A DNA stretch of 64,000 bases from Kineosporia corallincola (GTDB taxonomy: Bacteria > Actinomycetota > Actinomycetes > Actinomycetales > Kineosporiaceae), in contig NZ_JAHBAY010000004.1 of assembly GCF_018499875.1 (NCBI RefSeq), positions 434,001 through 498,000 of the forward strand. The letters are read 5' to 3'. The notes under the pieces were generated by a model. It saw only the letters and a list, made by a program, of their open reading frames with translations, had not been told where the DNA came from and searched no databases. The position numbers were made by a program, and so were the translations under genes. This document shows, piece after piece, positions 34,846 to 44,648 of the stretch (its first letter is position 1; the number at the start of each line of letters is the position of its first letter).

Positions 34846-36824
34846 TGACTGACGAGACGGCGACCGGCACCCCCCACGACGACGCGGGCGCGTCATCGGG
34901 GGCGAGCAGTCCGACGGGGCCGGCGGCCGGTTCCGTCTCGGGCGGGACGACGGGTGACGCCCCGCCGGCCAAGGCCCCGGTGCGCAAGCCGCGGGCGGCG
35001 AAGGCCGCACCGGGCGAGGCGGCCAAGCCGGCCAGCACGCGCAAGCCCACCTCGAAGCGCGCCCCGGCGAAGAAGACCACCCCCCGCAAGACCACCCCGA
35101 AGACGCCCGCCGCCCCGGTGGGATCGGCCGCTCCGGTGGAGTCGGCTTCTGCGGAGTCGGTTACCTCGGCAGGGTCGGCCGCTTCTGTGGATTCGGCTGT
35201 TCCTGCTGTGTCCGCTGCGCCGGTCGCCCCGACGGCGGAGGTGCCGGACCAGGTTCTGGCCGCCGCCGAGGCAGCGAACGCCGCGGTGCCGGACAGCGCT
35301 GTGCTGGACAACGCGGTGGTGGACAGCGCAGTGGTGGACAACGCAGTGGTGGACAACGCGGTGGTGGACGGGGCAACGGTGGACGCTGCCCCGGCGAGCT
35401 CTGCGGTGGCGAATTCCGCGGGAATGCCGAAGCCTTCAGGTATCTCGGGTGCCTCGAAGCCTTCGGTGGTGCCGGAGCCCTCGATGGCGCCGAAGCCTTC
35501 GGTGGTGCCGAAGCCGTCGGTGGCGCCGAAGCCCTCGACGGCGCCGAAGCCTTCAGCGGCGCCGAAGCCGTCGGTGGCACCGGAGCCCTCGACGGCGCCG
35601 AAGCCGTCGGACCTCTTGAAGCCCTCCGGGCTGCCGGGAGCTGCGGCCGGGTCGAAGTCTTCCGTCGAGTCGAAGCCGTCGGAGGTGACCGGGTCGGCCG
35701 CCGCGCCGAAACCGGCCATCACTCCGAAACCGTCGGCCACGCCGGAGCCGGTCGGTGTTCCCGGGCCCGCGGACGTCTCGGAGGCCACGGACGCGACGGA
35801 CCTGCCGAAGTCGGTTGCCGGCCAAGAGGAATCCGCCGAGAGGGCGAGGGTGAACCTGGCCGGGACCTCCTCCGGCAGCGACACGGCCGCACGGCCCGCG
35901 AGCGCGGCCGCGAACGGCACGGCCACGCCGGCCGCCGACCGGGCGGAGGGGAAGAAGGAGACTGCCGCGTCGTCCGTGAAGCGTTCTCCCGCAACGGGTT
36001 CAGAGGGTGGGCGGGGGCTTTCGTCGTCCACTGCCGGAAAGGGCGCCGAGGGGGCGGGGTACGCCCGGGACCGGTTCGCCGGGCTGGTGGGCGCACGGGT
36101 TCTGCGGCGCGAGAAGATGCCCTACGGTGACGCTCTCGAGGTGGGGGCCGGGTCGACGTTCGGGTTCTCGCTCGGGCTGTTGCAGTCGGGCGTCGTGAAC
36201 CGGCTCTGGATCAGCGATCTCGCCACCTCGGCGCTGGCCGCGGCCCGACGCCGCTCCGAGCAGCTGGGGCTGGGGATCGCGGGCGACGAGCTGGCCGACC
36301 CGGAGATGCTGCCGTTCGACGACGCCAGCTTCGACCTGGTGGTGGCGCACGCCCTGCTGCACCGGCGGATGGATCCGGCCGGCACCCTGACCGAGGTGCT
36401 GCGCGTGCTGCGGCCGGGCGGGCGGTTCGTGATCACCGGCGAGTCCACCCGGGTCAGGGACTGGGCCTCGCCCGGGTTCGTGCGCACCGAGGGCGGTGCG
36501 GGACGGGCCGGGATGTCCCGCGCGGGCAAGGCCCGGGCGCGGCTGCCCGAACGTCTGCGCACCCTGACCGGCGCCCCCGATGCCTCGCCGACCGTGCCCG
36601 ACCGGCTGGTCGAGGTGGCGGCCGAGGCTGGGGCCCGCGAGGTGAAGGTGAAGCCGGAGGAACTGCTGGCCACCGTGCTGCCCTACCCGGGCGCCGAGCC
36701 GGGACCGGCGGTGATCCGCTCACGCGAGCGGCTGGCCGTGCTCGACCGCAAGCTCTCCCAGGTGCTGCCGGTGACGGCGTTCCCGACGGTGGGCCTGACC
36801 GGCGTCCGCGCAGAACCAGTGTGA
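34845..36824 (+). CDS. Class I SAM-dependent methyltransferase with long low-complexity N-terminus
   Basis: 659 residues from ATG 34845, with GAAGGA upstream. Residues 1-405 are Ala/Pro/Ser/Lys-rich: a basic histone-H1-like stretch (KPTSKRAPAKKTTPRKTTPK), AVVDN repeats, and [KE]PSxxP repeats. From about 410 there is a methyltransferase_11 domain: ALEVGAGSTFGFSLGLL (SAM loop), LWISDLATSAL, EMLPFDDASFDLVVAHALLH and VLRVLRPGGRFVITGES. The basic part could bind nucleic acid or acidic polymers. The substrate is unknown. First large gene after the 49-residue ORF. Confidence 0.82.
   Translation: MTDETATGTPHDDAGASSGASSPTGPAAGSVSGGTTGDAPPAKAPVRKPRAAKAAPGEAAKPASTRKPTSKRAPAKKTTPRKTTPKTPAAPVGSAAPVESASAESVTSAGSAASVDSAVPAVSAAPVAPTAEVPDQVLAAAEAANAAVPDSAVLDNAVVDSAVVDNAVVDNAVVDGATVDAAPASSAVANSAGMPKPSGISGASKPSVVPEPSMAPKPSVVPKPSVAPKPSTAPKPSAAPKPSVAPEPSTAPKPSDLLKPSGLPGAAAGSKSSVESKPSEVTGSAAAPKPAITPKPSATPEPVGVPGPADVSEATDATDLPKSVAGQEESAERARVNLAGTSSGSDTAARPASAAANGTATPAADRAEGKKETAASSVKRSPATGSEGGRGLSSSTAGKGAEGAGYARDRFAGLVGARVLRREKMPYGDALEVGAGSTFGFSLGLLQSGVVNRLWISDLATSALAAARRRSEQLGLGIAGDELADPEMLPFDDASFDLVVAHALLHRRMDPAGTLTEVLRVLRPGGRFVITGESTRVRDWASPGFVRTEGGAGRAGMSRAGKARARLPERLRTLTGAPDASPTVPDRLVEVAAEAGAREVKVKPEELLATVLPYPGAEPGPAVIRSRERLAVLDRKLSQVLPVTAFPTVGLTGVRAEPV
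35298..35372. repeat. Five 15-base units encoding AVVDN-type repeats
   Basis: Near-identical 15-base units in frame within the methyltransferase N-terminus. Confidence 0.85.
35457..35600. repeat. Eight 18-base units encoding [KE]PSxxP
   Basis: Eight in-frame units of 18 bases encode six-residue Pro-rich repeats (KPSVAP type); synonymous and small changes separate the copies. Confidence 0.9.
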
Positions 36825-36873
36825 GGTGAGCAGGGGCGCTCAACGTCGCGCGCCCGTCTGCCGACAGGCAAGC

Positions 36874-38073
36874 GTGAGCCAGCACCCCGCCGACGTCCCA
36901 CCCGAGGAAGAGCGCCAACCGGTTCGCAGCCTGGTCGTGCCGCCTCGCGCGGACGTGGTGCCGCCTGGTCTGCTGCGGGCCGGCGGGCCACCGCCGGAGG
37001 TGCTGCGGCAGTGGAGCGACGCCCTGGCCGCGGCCGGGCTGTACACCGAGGCCCTGGAGGTGCACCCGGCGATCGAGCGGGTGGACGTCGTGCGGCAGGC
37101 CGAGCTCGCCGTGCTCGCCGGCATCCACACCACCGCGCTGGACCTGCTCGGCGAGCTGGCGGCGGCGAAGACCGAGCGCACCCGCCGCACGGTGGCGGTG
37201 CTGAAGAAGGACCAGGACCGGGCCCCGGCGCCGAGTCCCTGGCTGGAGCTGCTGGCCCGGGTGGCGGAGCTGCTCGCGGGCACGGGTGACCTGGACACCG
37301 TGCGCACCGCGGCGCAGCGGGTGCAGCCCTCGGCCGGACTGGACTGGATCGTGGCGCTGGCCGCCGTGTCGGTCGGCGACCTGGAGGCCGCCGCGCCCCG
37401 GGCCCGCGCGGCCCGCGACGGCGGCTGCCGGGACCTGCGCATGCTCACCGTCGCGGCCGCCGATCTGGCCCGGGTCGGCGACTACGCCCAGGCCCTGCGG
37501 CTGACCGGTCAGGCGCAGCGGATCGCGCTGCCCGACGAAGACCCCGCCGCGCTCACCGTGCACGTGCTCCAGCGCTGCGGATTCCCGCAGCAGGCAAGGG
37601 CTCTGGCGGTGGCCGGGGTGGGGGACGCCACCCTCGCGCCGTCCTTCCGCACCGACTGGAAGGCCGCGGCCTCCGGCGCCGGCGCCAGCTCCCTCGGGGT
37701 GCTCGGCCAGCGGGTGAAGGTGCACGGCCGGCGGGCGCAGCGCCGGGTGGAGCGCCGCACCCGGGAGGCCGACGCGATCGCCGGTTACGACCTGACCTGC
37801 CGCTGCTACGGCTCCGGCGGCTGGATCGGGAGCAGCCGCCTGTTCTACCTGGAGCACCACCTGCACGAGCTGCTGCCCGCGCCGGTGGCCGGGCTGGACG
37901 CCCGGCTGATGATCTGCCGCGCCACCAACCTGGTCTTCCTCGACCTGGTGGCCCGCGAGATCACGCTGCCGGTGCCGGCCGGTACGCCGGCCGAGACACC
38001 CGCCCCGGACGCCGAGGAGACCAGCCCGACGCCGGGCATGGGTGTGAGCCTGGGCATGGCGCTGCCCGCCTGA
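36874..38073 (+). CDS. Unknown soluble protein with Ala-rich helical repeats and a Cys motif
   Basis: 399 residues from GTG 36874; the frame opens at GTG 36826, but the extra codons have poor GC at third positions. Residues about 40-260 look like TPR-type helical pairs (QWSDALAAAGLYTEALEV, AAADLARVGDYAQALRL). Near 310 there is YDLTCRCYGSGGWIGSSRLFYLEHHLHEL, with a CRC pair and a Gly-rich turn, followed by a helix ending in MICRATNLVFLDLVAREI. No signal peptide. It lies 49 bases after the methyltransferase gene on the same strand. No family recognised. Confidence 0.7.
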   Translation: MSQHPADVPPEEERQPVRSLVVPPRADVVPPGLLRAGGPPPEVLRQWSDALAAAGLYTEALEVHPAIERVDVVRQAELAVLAGIHTTALDLLGELAAAKTERTRRTVAVLKKDQDRAPAPSPWLELLARVAELLAGTGDLDTVRTAAQRVQPSAGLDWIVALAAVSVGDLEAAAPRARAARDGGCRDLRMLTVAAADLARVGDYAQALRLTGQAQRIALPDEDPAALTVHVLQRCGFPQQARALAVAGVGDATLAPSFRTDWKAAASGAGASSLGVLGQRVKVHGRRAQRRVERRTREADAIAGYDLTCRCYGSGGWIGSSRLFYLEHHLHELLPAPVAGLDARLMICRATNLVFLDLVAREITLPVPAGTPAETPAPDAEETSPTPGMGVSLGMALPA

Positions 38074-38284
38074 AATGGCCGGGTTGCCCCGTCCTCGCTG
38101 ATTAAAGACATGCCCTCGTGAGGTAATTCACAGGGCCCTGTCGTGAGCGACCGCCTGGCGTGAGTACCTTGGGCTCCCGACGTCCAGACTGGTTCCACCG
38201 GCCCTGGATGAGAAACTTGCGCCAGGTAAGCAGTCGTTCAGCTGCTGGCAGGTTTTACAAGTACGCAAGAGTCGAGAGGCGCTC

Positions 38285-39064
38285 ATGAACATCGTGGTCT
38301 GCGTGAAGTACGTACCGGACGCCCAGGCCGACCGGACATTCTCGTCGGACGACAACACCACCGATCGCGAGAACGTCGACGGTCTGCTCTCCGAGCTCGA
38401 CGAGTACCCGGTCGAGGAGGCGCTGAAGCTGGCCGAGGCCACCGACGGCAAGGTCATCGCGCTCACCGTCGGTCCCGACGACGCCGAGGACGCCGTGCGC
38501 AAGGCCCTCCAGATGGGCGCCCACGAGGCGGTTCACGTGGTGGACGACGCGATCCACGGCTCCGACGCCCTGGCCACCTCCAAGATCCTCGCCGCCGCGC
38601 TCGGCAAGCTCGAGTACGACCTGGTCCTGACCGGCATGACCTCGACCGACGGCACCATGGGCGTGGTCCCGGCGATGCTCGCCGAGCGCCTCGGCCTGCC
38701 CCAGGTCACGCTGGCCAGCGAGCTCACCGTCGCCGACGGCAAGGCCACCATCCGCCGCGACAACGACGCGAGCACCGAGATCGTCGAGGCGTCGCTGCCG
38801 GCCGTGGTCAGCGTCACCGACCAGATCAACGAGCCGCGCTACCCCTCGTTCAAGGGGATCATGGCGGCCAAGAAGAAGCCGCTGACCACCTGGTCGCTCG
38901 ACGACCTGGGCCTGTCCGCGGACGAGGTGGGACTGTCCGCCGCGTGGACCGCCGTCGCCGGCATCGCCGAGCGCCCGGCCCGCACCGCCGGGCAGGTCGT
39001 CAAGGACGAGGGGGACGGCGGCGCCAAGCTGGTCGAGTTCCTCGCCGGCGCCAAGCTCGTCTGA
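38285..39064 (+). CDS. etfB: Electron transfer flavoprotein beta subunit
   Basis: 259 residues. With EtfA it carries electrons from acyl-CoA and other dehydrogenases to the quinone pool. The family start MNIVVCVKYVPD, the adenine-nucleotide binding part VDGLLSELDEYPVEEALKLAE, the SLPAVVSVTDQINEPRYPSFKGIMAAKKKP region and standard length fit. GAGAGGCG precedes the ATG. The 211-base gap upstream holds a 12-base palindrome (ACAGGGCCCTGT, 38130-38141) and no gene. Confidence 0.95.
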   Translation: MNIVVCVKYVPDAQADRTFSSDDNTTDRENVDGLLSELDEYPVEEALKLAEATDGKVIALTVGPDDAEDAVRKALQMGAHEAVHVVDDAIHGSDALATSKILAAALGKLEYDLVLTGMTSTDGTMGVVPAMLAERLGLPQVTLASELTVADGKATIRRDNDASTEIVEASLPAVVSVTDQINEPRYPSFKGIMAAKKKPLTTWSLDDLGLSADEVGLSAAWTAVAGIAERPARTAGQVVKDEGDGGAKLVEFLAGAKLV

Positions 39065-39097
39065 CCCCCACCCCCACCGAACTGAAGGACTGAGACG

Positions 39098-40060
39098 ATG
39101 TCCCAGGTACTCGTGCTGGTCGACCACGTCGACGGCGCCGTCCGCAAGACCACCACCGAACTGCTCACCGTCGCGGCGCGTCTGGGCGAGCCCGCCGCCG
39201 TGTTCCTCGGCCAGGGCTACGACAACGCCGCCGCCACCCTCGCCGAGTACGGTGCGGCCACCGTGTATCAGGTCGAGGCCGAGGGGCTCGACGACTACCT
39301 CGTGGCGCCCAAGGCCGAGGCGCTCGCCGCGGTGGTGCGACAGGCCGGTGAGGTGGCCGCCGTGCTGGTCGCCAGCTCCGGCGAGAACAAGGAGATCGCC
39401 GGCCGTCTGGCGGTCAAGCTGGACTCCGGCCTGATCACCGACGCCGTCGACGTGCAGGCCGGCGCCGAGGGCCCGGTGACCACGCAGTCGGTGTTCGCCG
39501 CCGCGTTCACCGTCACCGCCTCGGTGACGAAGGGCGTGCCGGTGATCACGGTCAAGCCGAACTCGGCCGAGCCGGTCGCCGTCGCGGGTGTGACGCCGAA
39601 CGTCGTCACCGTCCCGGTCACCGTCTCCGACGCCGCGAAGACGGCCAGGGTCGTCGAGCGCCGCCCGAAGGAGAAGAGCGGCCGGCCCGAGCTCACCGAG
39701 GCCGCGGTCGTGGTCTCCGGCGGCCGGGGCACCAATGGCGACTTCTCCCCGGTGGAGAGCTTCGCCGACGCCCTCGGCGGTGCCGTCGGCGCCTCCCGCG
39801 CCGCGGTCGACGCCGGCTGGTACCCGCACAGCAGCCAGGTCGGCCAGACCGGCAAGCAGGTCTCGCCCACGCTCTACGTGGCCAGCGGCATCTCCGGCGC
39901 CATCCAGCACCGGGCCGGCATGCAGACGTCCAAGACGATCGTGGCCGTCAACAAGGACCCGGAGGCGCCGATCTTCGAGCTCGTCGACTTCGGCGTGGTC
40001 GGTGACCTGTTCACGGTGCTGCCGCAGGCCACCGAAGAGGTGCTCAAGCGCAAGGGCTGA
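39098..40060 (+). CDS. etfA: Electron transfer flavoprotein alpha subunit
   Basis: 320 residues. The FAD-binding C-terminal domain is clear: [76 protein letters not shown]. It starts 33 bases after etfB, with AAGGA upstream, so it is in the same operon. A terminator hairpin follows. Confidence 0.95.
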   Translation: MSQVLVLVDHVDGAVRKTTTELLTVAARLGEPAAVFLGQGYDNAAATLAEYGAATVYQVEAEGLDDYLVAPKAEALAAVVRQAGEVAAVLVASSGENKEIAGRLAVKLDSGLITDAVDVQAGAEGPVTTQSVFAAAFTVTASVTKGVPVITVKPNSAEPVAVAGVTPNVVTVPVTVSDAAKTARVVERRPKEKSGRPELTEAAVVVSGGRGTNGDFSPVESFADALGGAVGASRAAVDAGWYPHSSQVGQTGKQVSPTLYVASGISGAIQHRAGMQTSKTIVAVNKDPEAPIFELVDFGVVGDLFTVLPQATEEVLKRKG

Positions 40061-40071
40061 ACGCGCGCGAT

Positions 40072-40105
40072 CGGCGGCGGTCCGGGGCAGCCCGGGCCGC
40101 CGCCG
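40072..40105 (+). terminator. Terminator hairpin after etfA
   Basis: Fifteen-base stem CGGCGGCGGTCCGGG with CCCGGGCCGCCGCCG (one G-T pair), loop GCAG, 11 bases past the etfA stop. Confidence 0.65.
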
Positions 40106-40129
40106 TCATGTCCGCACTTCCGCAGTGCC

Positions 40130-40135
40130 TACACT
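40130..40135 (+). promoter_or_regulatory. -10 box TACACT for a leaderless cysteine desulfurase mRNA
   Basis: TACACT ends 7 bases before GTG 40143, with no ribosome site between. Confidence 0.6.
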
Positions 40136-40142
40136 CGATCCC

Positions 40143-41363
40143 GTGACTGCCTACCTCGACCACGCGGCTACCACGCCGATGCTGCCCGAAGCGGTGGCGG
40201 CGATGGCCGAGGAGATGTCGCACGTCGGCAACGCGTCCTCGCTGCACTCCTCCGGCCGCCGGGCCCGCCGGGTGGTGGAGGAGGCGCGCGAGCAGATCGG
40301 CGCCGCGCTCGGGGCCGGTCCCAGCGAGGTGGTCTTCACCGCCGGTGGCACCGAGGCCGACAACCTGGCGGTCAAGGGGCTCTACTGGGCCCGCCGGGCC
40401 GGTGACGAGCGGCGCCGCCGGGTGATCGCCACCCCGATCGAGCACCACGCCGTGCTCGACCCGGTCGAGTGGCTGGTCACCCACGAGGGCGCCGAGGTGG
40501 TCTGGGCCCCGGTCGATCGCGCGGGTCGCGTCGATCTGGACGGCCTCGCAGAGCTTTTGGACGACGAACCGCACACCACCTCACTCGTCACCGCGATGTG
40601 GGCCAACAACGAGGTGGGCACGGTCCAGCCGATCGCCGAGATCGCGGAACTCGCCCACCGGCACGGGGTTCCGGTGCACACCGACGCGATCCAGGCGGTC
40701 GGGCACCTGCCGGTCGACTTCGCCGCGAGCGGCGTGGACTGCCTCAGCGTCAGCGGCCACAAGCTCGGCGGTCCGGTCTCGTCCGGCGCGCTGCTGGCCC
40801 GGCGCGGCCTCGACCTGGTGCCCGTCCAGCACGGCGGGGGGCAGGAACGCGGCATCCGCTCCGGCACCCTCGACGTCGCGGCGCTGCGGGCGCTCGCGGT
40901 CGCGACCGCCCTGGCGGTCGAAGGGCTGCCAGCCGAGGCCGAGCGGGTGGCGGCCCTGCGTGACGACCTGGTCAGGGCGGTGTGGAAGGCCGTGCCCGAC
41001 GCCGTCCTCAATGGTGCGGTGCCCGCTGACCTGGACGAGTTCGGGCCCACGCTGTCGGCGCAGACCGGCCTGGACCGGCTGCCCGGCAATGCCCACTTCA
41101 CCTTCCCGGGCTGTGAGGGCGACTCCCTGCTCTACCTGCTCGACGCGCGCGGCGTGGAATGTTCCACCGGTTCGGCCTGCCAGGCGGGAGTACCGCAGCC
41201 GAGTCACGTGTTGCTGGCCATGGGTGTGCCCGAGCCGACGGCCCGTGGTGCGCTGCGGTTCACGCTGGGGCACACCTCCACCACCGACGACGTGGCGGCG
41301 CTGGCCGCGGCGATCGGCCCGGTGGTGGAACGGGCCCGGGGTGCCGGGCTGGCGTCCTCGTAA
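40143..41363 (+). CDS. Cysteine desulfurase (IscS/NifS class)
   Basis: 406 residues from GTG 40143. A PLP enzyme that moves sulfur from cysteine to an active-site Cys as persulfide. The start [16 protein letters not shown], the His of [10 protein letters not shown], the PLP Lys in [10 protein letters not shown] and the persulfide Cys in [11 protein letters not shown] are all present. It lies 19 bases before mnmA, so it probably supplies sulfur for tRNA thiolation as well as other pathways. Confidence 0.94.
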   Translation: MTAYLDHAATTPMLPEAVAAMAEEMSHVGNASSLHSSGRRARRVVEEAREQIGAALGAGPSEVVFTAGGTEADNLAVKGLYWARRAGDERRRRVIATPIEHHAVLDPVEWLVTHEGAEVVWAPVDRAGRVDLDGLAELLDDEPHTTSLVTAMWANNEVGTVQPIAEIAELAHRHGVPVHTDAIQAVGHLPVDFAASGVDCLSVSGHKLGGPVSSGALLARRGLDLVPVQHGGGQERGIRSGTLDVAALRALAVATALAVEGLPAEAERVAALRDDLVRAVWKAVPDAVLNGAVPADLDEFGPTLSAQTGLDRLPGNAHFTFPGCEGDSLLYLLDARGVECSTGSACQAGVPQPSHVLLAMGVPEPTARGALRFTLGHTSTTDDVAALAAAIGPVVERARGAGLASS

Positions 41364-41382
41364 TACTGGTGAAGGGGTTGTG

Positions 41383-42486
41383 ATGAGGGTTCTGGCGGCG
41401 ATGAGCGGCGGGGTCGACTCCGCCGTGGCCGCGGCGCGTGCGGTCGACGCCGGGCACGAGGTGGTCGGCGTGCACCTGGCGCTGGCCCGCAACCCGAACA
41501 CGCTGCGGGCCGGGGCCCGGGGCTGCTGCACGATCGAAGACGCCGGTGACGCCCGCCGGGTCGCCGACATCCTCGGGATCCCGTTCTACGTGTGGGATCT
41601 GGCGGAGCGCTTCGAGCAGGACGTGATCGACGACTTCGTCGCCGAGTACCAGACCGGCCGCACCCCCAACCCGTGCGTGCGCTGCAACCAGAAGATCAAG
41701 TTCGCGGCCCTGCTCGACAAGGCCGTGGCGCTGGGCTTCCACGCGGTCAGCACCGGGCACTACGCCCAGATGATCGACGGCCCGCACGGCCCCGAGCTGC
41801 ACCGTGCCGTCGACATGGGCAAGGACCAGTCGTACGTGCTCGCCGTGCTGCCGCCCGACCGGCTGGCCCGCTCGCTGTTCCCGCTCGGCGACACGCTGAA
41901 AGAGGATGTGCGCAGGGAGGCCGCCGAGCGCGGCCTGCGGGTGGCGAGCAAGCCCGACAGCCACGACATCTGCTTCATCTCGGACGGTGACACCCAGGGC
42001 TTCCTGGCCAAGCGCCTGGGCCGGCAGCCCGGGCCGATCGTCGACACCGACGGTGAGAAGGTCGGAGAGCACTCCGGCGCCTACGGTTTCACCGTGGGGC
42101 AGCGCCGAGGGCTGGCCATCGGACGGCCCGCCGCCGACGGCAAGCCGCGTTACGTGCTGTCGATCGAGCCGGTGTCGAACACCGTGGTGGTGGGATCGGC
42201 CGAGGAGCTGAAGGTGTCCGGCATCTCGGGGGCCGAGGCCACCTGGTGCGCTCCGGTGCCCGAGCCGGGTGCCGAGTTGTCGGCACAGGTCAGGGCGCAC
42301 GGACGCGCGGTGCCGGCCCGGCTCGTGGGTGCCGGTGCGGGTCCGGTGGGTTCCGTGGGGACGCTTCCGGTCACCGTCGAGGTGGAGCTCGGCGAGCCGA
42401 TCACCGGCGTCGCCACCGGCCAGACCCTGGTGCTGTACCGGGGCACCCAGGTGATCGGGTCGTCCACCATCAGCGCCACCCGCTGA
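41383..42486 (+). CDS. mnmA: tRNA 2-thiouridylase MnmA
   Basis: 367 residues from ATG 41383, with GAAGGGG upstream. Thiolates U34 of Lys, Glu and Gln tRNAs. The PP-loop [11 protein letters not shown], first catalytic Cys in [19 protein letters not shown] and second Cys in [11 protein letters not shown] are all in order; the C-terminal beta-domain follows. It forms a pair with the upstream cysteine desulfurase. Confidence 0.95.
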   Translation: MRVLAAMSGGVDSAVAAARAVDAGHEVVGVHLALARNPNTLRAGARGCCTIEDAGDARRVADILGIPFYVWDLAERFEQDVIDDFVAEYQTGRTPNPCVRCNQKIKFAALLDKAVALGFHAVSTGHYAQMIDGPHGPELHRAVDMGKDQSYVLAVLPPDRLARSLFPLGDTLKEDVRREAAERGLRVASKPDSHDICFISDGDTQGFLAKRLGRQPGPIVDTDGEKVGEHSGAYGFTVGQRRGLAIGRPAADGKPRYVLSIEPVSNTVVVGSAEELKVSGISGAEATWCAPVPEPGAELSAQVRAHGRAVPARLVGAGAGPVGSVGTLPVTVEVELGEPITGVATGQTLVLYRGTQVIGSSTISATR

Positions 42487-42499
42487 ACCGCCCGGTCAC

Positions 42500-43672
42500 G
42501 TGCCCACCGTCCGGCTGCGGGCCTACCGCGACCTGCTGCTGGCGCTGGTGCTGGCCGTGGTCGCGTTCATGCCCGGCAACGAGATGTTCGCCGTGGTGGT
42601 GGGCGAGAACCGGTACCGTGACGCCGACCCGCTGTCGGTGATCCTGCTTCTGGCCCAGACCCTTCCGCTGGCGCTGCGGCGCACCCGGCCGGCCGCCTGC
42701 CTGGCCGTGGTCGGCGTGGCCTGGGGGCTGTACCAGGCGCTCGGCTACTCGCCGAGCTCGGCCGGGCTGGGGCTGTACGTCGCCCTGTACAGCGCCGGGG
42801 CGCACCTGGCCCGGCACCGGGTGCGGGTGGCGGCCCTGGTGGTCGCGGGCTATCTGGCGGTGTCACTCGCGGTGCACCGGAAGAGTTTTCACGGTGAGCC
42901 GGTGCAGTACCTCACCTATCTGATGGTGCTGGCGCTGTGCTGGCTGATCGGCGAGGGGGTGCGGGCCCGGGTGCGGGCCGAGGCCGCCCGCCGGCAGGCG
43001 GCCGAGCGCGAGGCGGTGGCGGACGAGCGCGCCCGCATCGCCCGCGAACTGCACGACGTGGTGACCCATCACGTGACGGCGATGGTGGTGCAGGCCGAGG
43101 CCCTGCCGTTCCTGCTGCCCGATCACACCGAACGGGTGCGCGACGGCCTGGGCACGATCAGCACCACCGGCCGGGCCGCGATGACCGACCTGCGGGAACT
43201 GCTCGACGTGCTGCACGACCCGGGAAGCCCGGCCAAGGACGACCGGGCCCCGGCCACCGAGTCGCTGGAAACCCTGATCGAGCGCGCCCGTTCGGCCGGG
43301 CAGGCGATCGAGTTCAGCCGGCACGGCGAGCCGGGCACGCTGCCCACCGGTCTGGGGCTGGCGCTCCAGCGGGTGGTGCAGGAATCCCTGACCAATGCCC
43401 TCAAGCACGCCCCCGGACGTCTCACCACGGTGACCGTGACCCACACCGCCGGGGCGGTGGGGGTGTCGGTGGTGACGGCCGGCGTGACCGGCGTGACCGG
43501 CCGGTCTGCCGTCGGTCGTTCCGGCAGCCGGCCGTGGGCGCGCTCCGGCCGCGGGATCGCCGGGATGCGCGACCGGGTGGCCGCTTTCGGCGGCGAGCTG
43601 ACGGCCGGCCGGGAGCCGGACGGCGGCTTCGCGGTGCGAGCCCGGCTGCCGCTGGCCACGGCCCGCACCTGA
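42500..43672 (+). CDS. Orphan membrane sensor histidine kinase (HisKA_3, NarL/DesK class)
   Basis: 390 residues from GTG 42500, 13 bases after mnmA. Four or five helices (about 10-150), then a dimerisation helix with the phospho-acceptor His in ARELHDVVTHHVTAM. The ATPase part has QRVVQESLTNALKHA, but the D box is weak and a short TGVTGVTGR repeat sits where the DxG motif is expected; SGRGIAGMRDRVAAFGGEL closes the domain. These kinases normally sit beside a LuxR-type regulator, which is absent here, so the partner is elsewhere or the kinase is degenerate. Confidence 0.85.
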   Translation: MPTVRLRAYRDLLLALVLAVVAFMPGNEMFAVVVGENRYRDADPLSVILLLAQTLPLALRRTRPAACLAVVGVAWGLYQALGYSPSSAGLGLYVALYSAGAHLARHRVRVAALVVAGYLAVSLAVHRKSFHGEPVQYLTYLMVLALCWLIGEGVRARVRAEAARRQAAEREAVADERARIARELHDVVTHHVTAMVVQAEALPFLLPDHTERVRDGLGTISTTGRAAMTDLRELLDVLHDPGSPAKDDRAPATESLETLIERARSAGQAIEFSRHGEPGTLPTGLGLALQRVVQESLTNALKHAPGRLTTVTVTHTAGAVGVSVVTAGVTGVTGRSAVGRSGSRPWARSGRGIAGMRDRVAAFGGELTAGREPDGGFAVRARLPLATART

Positions 43673-43735
43673 CAGCCGGCACCCTTTCACCCGCGCCGAC
43701 CTTTTCCGCGCCGCCCGCGGCTGACCGGCCGGGCG

Positions 43736-44539
43736 CTACTGCTGCGGCTGCATCAGCCAGAACCGGCTGCCGCGCGGATCGCGCACGGCGGCCATCCGGC
43801 CGAACGGGGTGTCGAAGGCCCGGCGCTCGATGCGCCCGCCGGTGGACTCGACGAACTCCTGGGCGTGGGCGAGATCGCGCACCTGGAAATACACCAGCCA
43901 GTACGGGGATGCGTCGGTCTCGCCCATCATCGGGCCGATCCCGCCCAGCGGCCACGGGTCGCCGGGCAGCGAGATGGTCTGGTAATCGCCGTCACCGCCC
44001 GCCTCCGGCGGCAGCGGTTCGTGGGTGAGACCGAAGACCCTGCCGTAGAAGGCCCGGGCCCGGGCCGGTTCCGACGAGCGCAGGTCGCACCAGACGAAGG
44101 CGCCGGCCTCGCGGGTGTGGGCGGCGCCGATCGCGTCGCCCGCCTGCCACAGGCCGAACGGCGCGCCGGTGGGATCGCAGGCCACGGCCCGGTGACCACG
44201 GGTTCCGGCGGGTCGCGGCGGCAGCAGTACCTGGCCGTCGTTGGCCTGCACGGCCTCCACCGCGGCGGCGAGGTTCCCGGTGGCGAAGTAGGTCAGCCAG
44301 CCGGTCGGGCGGCCGAGCTCCTCGCTCGGGCTGCGCAGCACGTCCTCGTGGATCTCGCTGATCCCGGCGGCCTCCACGCCGTCCACCGTGGCCACCACGA
44401 GGGAGTGCTCCGAGGTGGAGCGCTCGAACGACCAGCCGAGCAGCGGGCCGTAGAAGGCCTTGGCCTCCTCGGCGTCGTCGACCACGAGCTCGGTCCAGCA
44501 GGGCGTTCCCGCGCGCCAGTGCTCGGTACGGATTGCCAC
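43736..44539 (-). CDS. VOC family protein with two glyoxalase-like domains
   Basis: 267 residues from GTG 44539, chosen for the GGAGG five bases upstream. Two vicinal-oxygen-chelate modules (about 10-120 and 135-265): CWTELVVDDAEEAKAFYGPLLGWSF and FVWCDLRSSEPARARAFYGRVFGLTHE, the latter ending AAVRDPRGSRFWLMQPQQ. This resembles the 27 kDa CFP-30B antigen type common in actinobacteria. Enzyme activity unknown. Convergent with the kinase. Confidence 0.85.
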   Translation of the reverse strand: MAIRTEHWRAGTPCWTELVVDDAEEAKAFYGPLLGWSFERSTSEHSLVVATVDGVEAAGISEIHEDVLRSPSEELGRPTGWLTYFATGNLAAAVEAVQANDGQVLLPPRPAGTRGHRAVACDPTGAPFGLWQAGDAIGAAHTREAGAFVWCDLRSSEPARARAFYGRVFGLTHEPLPPEAGGDGDYQTISLPGDPWPLGGIGPMMGETDASPYWLVYFQVRDLAHAQEFVESTGGRIERRAFDTPFGRMAAVRDPRGSRFWLMQPQQ

Positions 44540-44636
44540 GTGCGCCTCCAGTAGCTGGTTCGCATGCCGGAACATGCGGATAACCGTGCGGATAGTAGTC
44601 GCCCGGTCACACTACTGGCCGGGTATCCGCGCGCCG

Positions 44637-44642
44637 TAGGCT
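44637..44642 (+). promoter_or_regulatory. -10 box TAGGCT for a leaderless MetE-like mRNA
   Basis: TAGGCT ends 6 bases before GTG 44649; no ribosome site. Confidence 0.6.
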
Positions 44643-44648
44643 CAGGCT

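Noticed and set aside
38074-38284. Small RNA or regulator in the gap before etfB
   Set aside because: Only one 12-base palindrome was found; no promoter-terminator pair supports an RNA gene.
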